DNA of 64,000 nt from Stichopus chloronotus. Lineage: Eukaryota > Echinodermata > Holothuroidea > Aspidochirotida > Stichopodidae. Within the stretch, counting starts at the first letter, position 1, and the number at the start of each line of letters is the position of its first letter. The notes beneath the pieces are model-generated. The model ran no database searches. It had not been told where the DNA came from and was given only the letters and a program-made list of their open reading frames with translations. The translations under genes and the position numbers were made by a program. Positions 58,750 to 64,000 of the stretch are shown piece after piece. The stretch lies in assembly GCA_021234535.1 (NCBI GenBank), contig CM037842.1, positions 28,054,189 to 28,118,188 on the forward strand, in the 5' to 3' direction.

Positions 58750-59063
58750 ATTTGTGTTCTTTCTCAGGTGTTTTAAGAGAAGAGAAAGTAGAGAACAGGA
58801 TCACCTGTCACAAAATCTGAAAGAGAACTATGGAATCATCTTCCAGATATTTGTATATGCAAATTATTACATTTTTGTTGGCCCTACGAAATTCAGACTA
58901 TCCCAGAGAGCATAGCTGTCATGCACGATTACTTGATATCAAATATACCAATGGGAAGGATATGTGAGTATTCATATATGCAAAAATGTGGCTTAAACAA
59001 TGCTTTTAGTAGTGGTTATGACCTATTTTGTGGAGTTTGGCTTTCACTGACAAATTTTATCAA
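58750..59063 (-). repeat. dispersed repeat family R1, copy 2 (inverted)
   Basis: The reverse complement aligns over roughly 310 bp to the copy at 52052-52355, with scattered substitutions and short gaps. The two copies flank exon O and its 3' region in opposite orientation. Confidence 0.85.
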
Positions 59064-61064
59064 CTGATATCCGCATATCCTTGTAGCTGGCTGTGAATTG
59101 GAAGAATGTTGGTATTTTTCAAGGTTCATTTTTATCCATTTCCCGTCATTGACGTCTTTTTTTTTTGTAAAGGGACGTTTAATTAATGTTATCATGAGTT
59201 TGAAATGTTACATCTCATTGTAGCTACAAGTTACTAATACACTGTGAACAGTTATCTGTTGTATGTTTTCGAATGACATGGACGAAGTTAGCAAACGGAA
59301 CATTTACACTCTTCTCGGGGTTTCGATTCTAACTAAACTCGGGGTCGCTTTCTGTCACGGAGTCTCCAGCTACTAACGGTATAGATCATGTTTGCTATGA
59401 TAACCGCTGAGTTGCCATTGGCAACGCATCCTACGTGCGGAAATCCTTTTCCACGAACAGACCTACTGAATCATTTACGTAGAGTTACATTAGGTTCAAT
59501 CACTATGGCCTATGAGCTCCTACACGAAGTGAGACGCCACCCATGGTGGGAGTACCGGTTGTTAGTCTTCCTGTGGAATCAATACATAACTCATAACATA
59601 AGCCCTGCACCTTCTCCTGTGTAATCATAACCGAAATCACAACATCCTCAGGACAACCATTGAAGTCGAAATATAAAATCATTCTTTTAACATTTGAATG
59701 ACAAATTTTGACCTGTGCACCTGAGTGCTGTATTGTATGCTCCTGGGAGGTTCAAGCAACGACACACAGTGAACCCGTTATGTTTGATTGCCGCTTGCGA
59801 CAAGAGGAGTTAAAGAGATCTACTGGACAAAAAAAATGAGATTTATACAACTATCTCTCAACGAAAAAGACAAGGGTTGCACAGAGAGCAGAAAAAAAAA
59901 AAAATCGTTAGTTCTGACCTTGCTGTCAAACAGATGTTTGTTGAAAAATGGAGAATGAGTGGTAATTATCATGGCAGACATCTTTAAATACGGAAGTCAC
60001 TTTGATACAGCGAAGCGACGGCAAGCTTCTCACTATATGGATCTATGCTTAGTGTGAATGTGTTTTTCTCCTTTTTGCCGAAGGCAATGGCAACGGAAAA
60101 GGCGGTTTTCCACTCTTTTTTTTTACATTTTGTTTTCAACTTATGGTAAGGGTTATATTTGAGGCCAGGGTTACATGGAATATATGGGGTGATTGACATG
60201 TTCTATCATTATCCCTCAGTATCAGAATTACCCCCCCCAAAAAAAGGGGTGGGGGTAGAAACGTTGTTATTTTTGAAAAAAAGTGTGGGACAATTTCCAG
60301 GAAAGTAGTTCGTTCATTGGAATGATTCTTCCATTGCCACCATACAAAAAAGAAAAAAAAAAAAAAAAAACGCATGCACACTGAAAGGGGACGTGAATGC
60401 ATTTTTGGATGTAACCGCAGTCTATACATCAGTCATCGAGCATAGATCTGACTGATTTTATAGTATCATATATCAATAGACAAAGATTTGTAGGTATCTC
60501 TCAATGCCACCGTCTGTTCATCATTAGGCAGACGGGGCTGCCTCTCCCGATGAAATGGTAACGACAACATTCCGATATCGACAGAAAATACAATATGACT
60601 TCTAATTTGACGGTGCTTCAAAAGGTCAGTTCCCACGTGGTAAGCTTTCGTTCCTTGAAAGGGAAATAGGGCGTTTGGTTTACAGAGAGAAAAAAAAATC
60701 ATTTTTGGACACACAAAGATAGATTACAGTAGTCAAAGTAAGTTCAAGCATCAGCGTTCCTCACGAGAAATACGTTTCTCACAGATAGAAATTCAGTTAG
60801 TTGCTGTTCAAGACTAATTTGTGCACCCAAACTTTTGTAAATTCAAACGATGCATCTTATGGGTCTCATGCATAATATCTTGAGGAGCTGATGGCTTTTG
60901 TAGCTGTTTATTGGTGACACTAACCGTTTTATTAATGATAAATGCTATTTTGTTGGTACGCCATTTTGGAGCATTTTGCACGCGCCCTATTTCCCCTTAA
61001 AATGAGAGTGGAACTCTGATAGAAATGTTAAAGGACATGTCCTAGGAGACAAAGAGACCGGGTT

Positions 61065-61167
61065 AGGGCATGGGGGGTTGGGCATGGGGGTTGGGCATGG
61101 GGGGTTGGGCATGGGGGGTTGGGCATGGGGGTTGGACATGGGGGGTTGGGGCATGGGGGGTTGGGGA
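61065..61167. repeat. G-rich 15-16-bp repeat, about 7 copies
   Basis: Units of GGGCATGGGGGGTTG and close variants run on the + strand with almost no C. Many groups of three or more G in close spacing could form G-quadruplexes. It lies about 1.7 kb before the TATA box at the right edge. Confidence 0.9.
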
Positions 61168-62887
61168 ATTCAAGACGTGTAACTTCCCCTGGCATCATCA
61201 ATAGGGAAAATAGTGAATCATCAGTTTCGTAAACAATACCAGTTTATTATAAACAGATAATGTCACCAAATTCCTTGGATATCTCATCACAGTATAGAAA
61301 CGTCCAATAACATGACCTCCAGGCAAAATGGAACTACATCTTCATTTCAACCCCCCTACCCCCGACGCACACCCACCCGCTCAGGGCCAATTAATAAGTA
61401 AAGGTTCAATCAGAATCAAAATCATACTTCAGGGTGCCAGGTGTGGGTCTCTCTTAAACTCCTCAAGTTTTTTTACTCGAATCACTACCAATTCAGACAA
61501 AACATTTGTACTGGATGAATGGCAGGCAGGGGCTTATCGATTTAATGGTTTCTCTTTCTTTTGCCTTCACGTAGGATCCATGAATTTTTGCATTTGGTAT
61601 TCAAACACTGACTTAAAAAGTGCACCATACCAATTGTTGATGGCCTCCTTTTTTCCGATTTAAGGTCACTTTGCTTAAAACTTTTCTTTCCCCCTTGACT
61701 GACGCGCATCACTTCCTTGCATGTATTACACAGGTTCATGGTCTAAATCTGCTCGGCTCCCATGAACAATAGATTAAAACAAATAATAAGCATGTCCCAT
61801 ATCGTCACCATGTGGTGTCGGGGAACACTACTTTTGCTCCTGTGAGGGTGTGGCGTTTGCGGAGGGGTTAGTTTTCGGGTATCTAATATTCCCTACTCTT
61901 GAGGCCATGATTCAGGACAACTTTGGAATGACTGACTTTGCCTGTTCTAAAGTGTAGGTTGTATAGTGTGACGTAGGAGTAGCATTATTAGATGTCGTAG
62001 AACTCTACATTTAATGATTTTCCTCCCCCCCCCCCCACTTTCCCAAAAGAAATATGCAAATGGCAATAACGCACTTTTAAAAGGACTTTATTCTGTCAGG
62101 AATAACCGCTTTTCTTTTGCTTATGTTGCAAATGCAAATACTTTCATTATTAATCTCACGTGTATTCTTTTCGATGATGAACTTAATTCACTGGGCTGAC
62201 TGAGACACACGCCCAGATTGAGGGGTGGGGAGAATAGAGGCGTCAGGGAATCCTCCCCACCCCCAAACCGAGAATCAACACGTTCAGTACTCTATTTAAT
62301 ATTTATAATCAACTGCTAATATGATATTTTCGAAGCAGAAACCGTTTACGGGAAACATGCAGACTGCGACGTCGGGTAAGATTCACGAAGCTGAGCCGTG
62401 TCGCTTTAACAGACTTTACTAAAAAAAAAATCATTATTTCCGGGGGACACATATTAAGGAAATTACGGTTCAGGATTTTGGTGACTTGTTGCTCAAGAAT
62501 GTCACTCACCCAGATTACGAATACATGGTATCCGGGGATTGGTTAACCGAGGAGCACAGAATTGTCTGCGGCATTATTGGGGTTAACTTTCCGTGGACTG
62601 TGTCCATGAGAAAGAGTAAACAGGAACAAGGGGTTGTTTCTTTGAAATTTAATACCGAAGTGGAAGTTGTTCTGTAGTCTTTCTGTCGGTTTGTTTTGAT
62701 CAGGTCGCCTTAAATTCAGAACTTTGTACATACGAGCACATAAAATAGACATACTTCATTCGGACTCCCATACAGAGGTGTTATTTGCGACTGGAGTACC
62801 AGCTGTGATTTTATATATCAGTTTCATGTTGAAGTCACTCTGGAGGGATCCCTTCTTTTTCGTTGTTATTGTGTAACTGTCGTCGCA

Positions 62888-62895
62888 TATAAAAG
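62888..62895 (+). promoter_or_regulatory. TATA box (TATAAAAG) of the right-edge gene
   Basis: A textbook TATAAAAG sits about 190 bp before an ATG that opens a short exon with a consensus donor. A start site near 62918 would be expected about 30 bp downstream. Between that point and the exon's ATG there is a minimal start-stop unit (ATGTGA at 62933), a possible translational brake. This is inferred from position and motif only. Confidence 0.45.
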
Positions 62896-63078
62896 CAGCC
62901 GCTAAGTAAATTCTGTTAGACTAGAAACCTTCATGTGAACGTATAGTTTGTCATTTTGGTTAGTTGTTATAGTAGCCTATTGATACAGTAGTAAAGCTAT
63001 CGCAATAATACGATTCTATTCTGTTTTCCCTGGGAGTTTCTTTTCGGCGCATACATACGAAGTCAGTTCGTGATAATA

Positions 63079-63115
63079 ATGGGAGGTTGTATGAGCAGTG
63101 ATTCCTCGCGGAGGG
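63079..63115 (+). CDS. first coding exon of an unidentified gene, MGGCMSSDSSRRG
   Basis: The short exon reads MGGCMSSDSSRR plus one base and ends at a perfect donor, GGG|GTAAGT. An in-frame TAA lies upstream at 62992 with no ATG in between, so this ATG is the first usable one. The peptide fits the N-myristoylation pattern MGxxxS (Gly2, Ser6), with Cys4 available for palmitoylation, so the product may be membrane-anchored. The following exon was not found in the remaining 0.9 kb. The family cannot be named. Confidence 0.45.
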
Positions 63116-64000
63116 GTAAGTATCTATAATGCAGCCTGAATCATTCTATGATTTGTTTTGTTGTTTTTTTAAACTAAATTCGGTACCTCCAACACAAAAT
63201 GACGGACTCCGTTCGCCAAGTCGTTTGTTTTTGGGGAGGGGGGGGGGGGAAGAGTATGGAGAGTGGAGACATTTTAAGTGATATCACTGTTGGTTGTTCC
63301 TATGGTAACATCATACTTCACCAAATGTGTTAGAGTTAACTCGTTTTGCGCTCCTGTTTTTTTTTTTGCTAATTTGAGTTTACTCACGTTGCATGAAAAC
63401 TGTAGACCTGCTTTATAAAAGGAACATATAAAAGGAACATTTTTCTTCCGACACGGGGGACCCAACAATGCCATATTGAACTCTAAACTGACCACAACCA
63501 AACGCGTGTATCCCACAACGATAGAATTTGACAACCCCTTTTCTGTTCAGGCAACGTGATCTGTATGTTGTGTAGGCCCAGTAGTAATACGAGTTGATAG
63601 TCGGAAGCGTGGAATCTCTGTGTAGTCTGATAGACAGCGATTTGGGGAAAAGAACTGAAGGTAGAACAAACAATCTCCCGTTTTTGCTATCAATGCCAGA
63701 ATGACGTCAAATTCCTAAAGTGTTTGAGCTTGCCATGTTTACTTCATCATCGTTAAATGTACGTAAAGCTATGTGGGCAAATCTCACAGTGTACATTACA
63801 GTGTGTAAGCATACCTCTCTTAGTACGGTATGTCTGTCGGCAGAGTAAACACATACTGATAGTGGTGCTATTCATAGCTGCTTGTCAACACAATGTTCAC
63901 ACTGTGTCATGTACACATGCATACCATTATTTATGTGTGTCGAACCCATTCTTTTAGTTTCATGTATGGGGTTAAATGAAGATTTGGAATGGCGTACCGT
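63116..64000 (+). other. start of intron 1 of the right-edge gene
   Basis: Follows a GTAAGT donor. It holds a 13-base G run near 63237 and no recognisable second exon. Confidence 0.4.

Larger units (their letters stand above)
52546..62887. other. PDE9A 3' UTR and intergenic region
   Basis: No coding exon is supported. It holds several AATAAA hexamers, the 29-bp minisatellite, the inverted R1 copy, the G-rich repeat and C runs of 12-17 at 55312, 55619, 56670 and 62025. A possible 3' UTR acceptor, TTTTAATTGTAG, is at about 54594. Confidence 0.6.

Noticed and set aside
59388..59624. Plus-strand 78-codon frame containing LLHEVRRHPWWEYRLLVFLW
   Set aside because: Looks mildly protein-like but matches no family I know and lacks convincing promoter or splice context.
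62486..62677. 63-codon frame just before the TATA box
   Set aside because: No recognised motif, and it ends before the promoter of the better-supported exon; probably chance.

Overview
This 64 kb window is intron-rich, AT-rich animal DNA. Its one clearly recognisable gene is a PDE9A-type high-affinity cGMP phosphodiesterase on the + strand. Fifteen coding exons (14322-52545) join in one frame with GT/AG junctions to give 1461 nt, that is 486 codons plus a stop. Numbered from the first visible residue, the catalytic residues keep a near-constant offset of 19-20 from human PDE9A2. This implies that only a small first exon of about 20-23 codons is missing, either upstream of the window or unrecognised in the first 14.3 kb. 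The protein is clearly PDE9A but well diverged from vertebrates. With the many MITEs, minisatellites and homopolymer tracts, this suggests an invertebrate, perhaps a marine deuterostome such as an echinoderm. That taxon call is only an impression.

Layout. 1-14321: non-coding, probably 5' flank or first intron, with a degraded hAT-like element, a 158-bp tandem repeat, a perfect 16-bp hairpin, a palindrome-rich ~32-bp repeat array and a 7-bp minisatellite. 14322-26431: N-terminal exons (PAS-less regulatory arm and coiled coil), interrupted by a LINE 3' remnant, a GGAT tetranucleotide array and three MITEs with visible target-site duplications (Harbinger-like TTA, hAT 8 bp, TTAA type). 26432-33315: a large intron with eight identical 25-bp units, each holding CACGTG. 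33316-52545: catalytic-domain exons, with large introns after 34781 and 42290. 52546-62887: 3' UTR and intergenic DNA with a 29-bp minisatellite and a G-rich repeat. 62888-63115: a TATA box and the first coding exon of a second gene, whose product would begin with an acylation-type MGxxxS sequence; the rest lies beyond the window.

The most useful items to follow up are: a 20-bp minisatellite of 13 ungapped units touching the 5' splice site of exon 14; a GAGCAG tandem acceptor at exon 5; a splice donor 4 nt after the PDE9A stop codon; inverted copies of one repeat family on either side of the last exon; a strong strand bias of poly-C tracts; and the new gene start at the right edge. No prokaryote-type operon, CRISPR array, RNA gene or viral gene was found.
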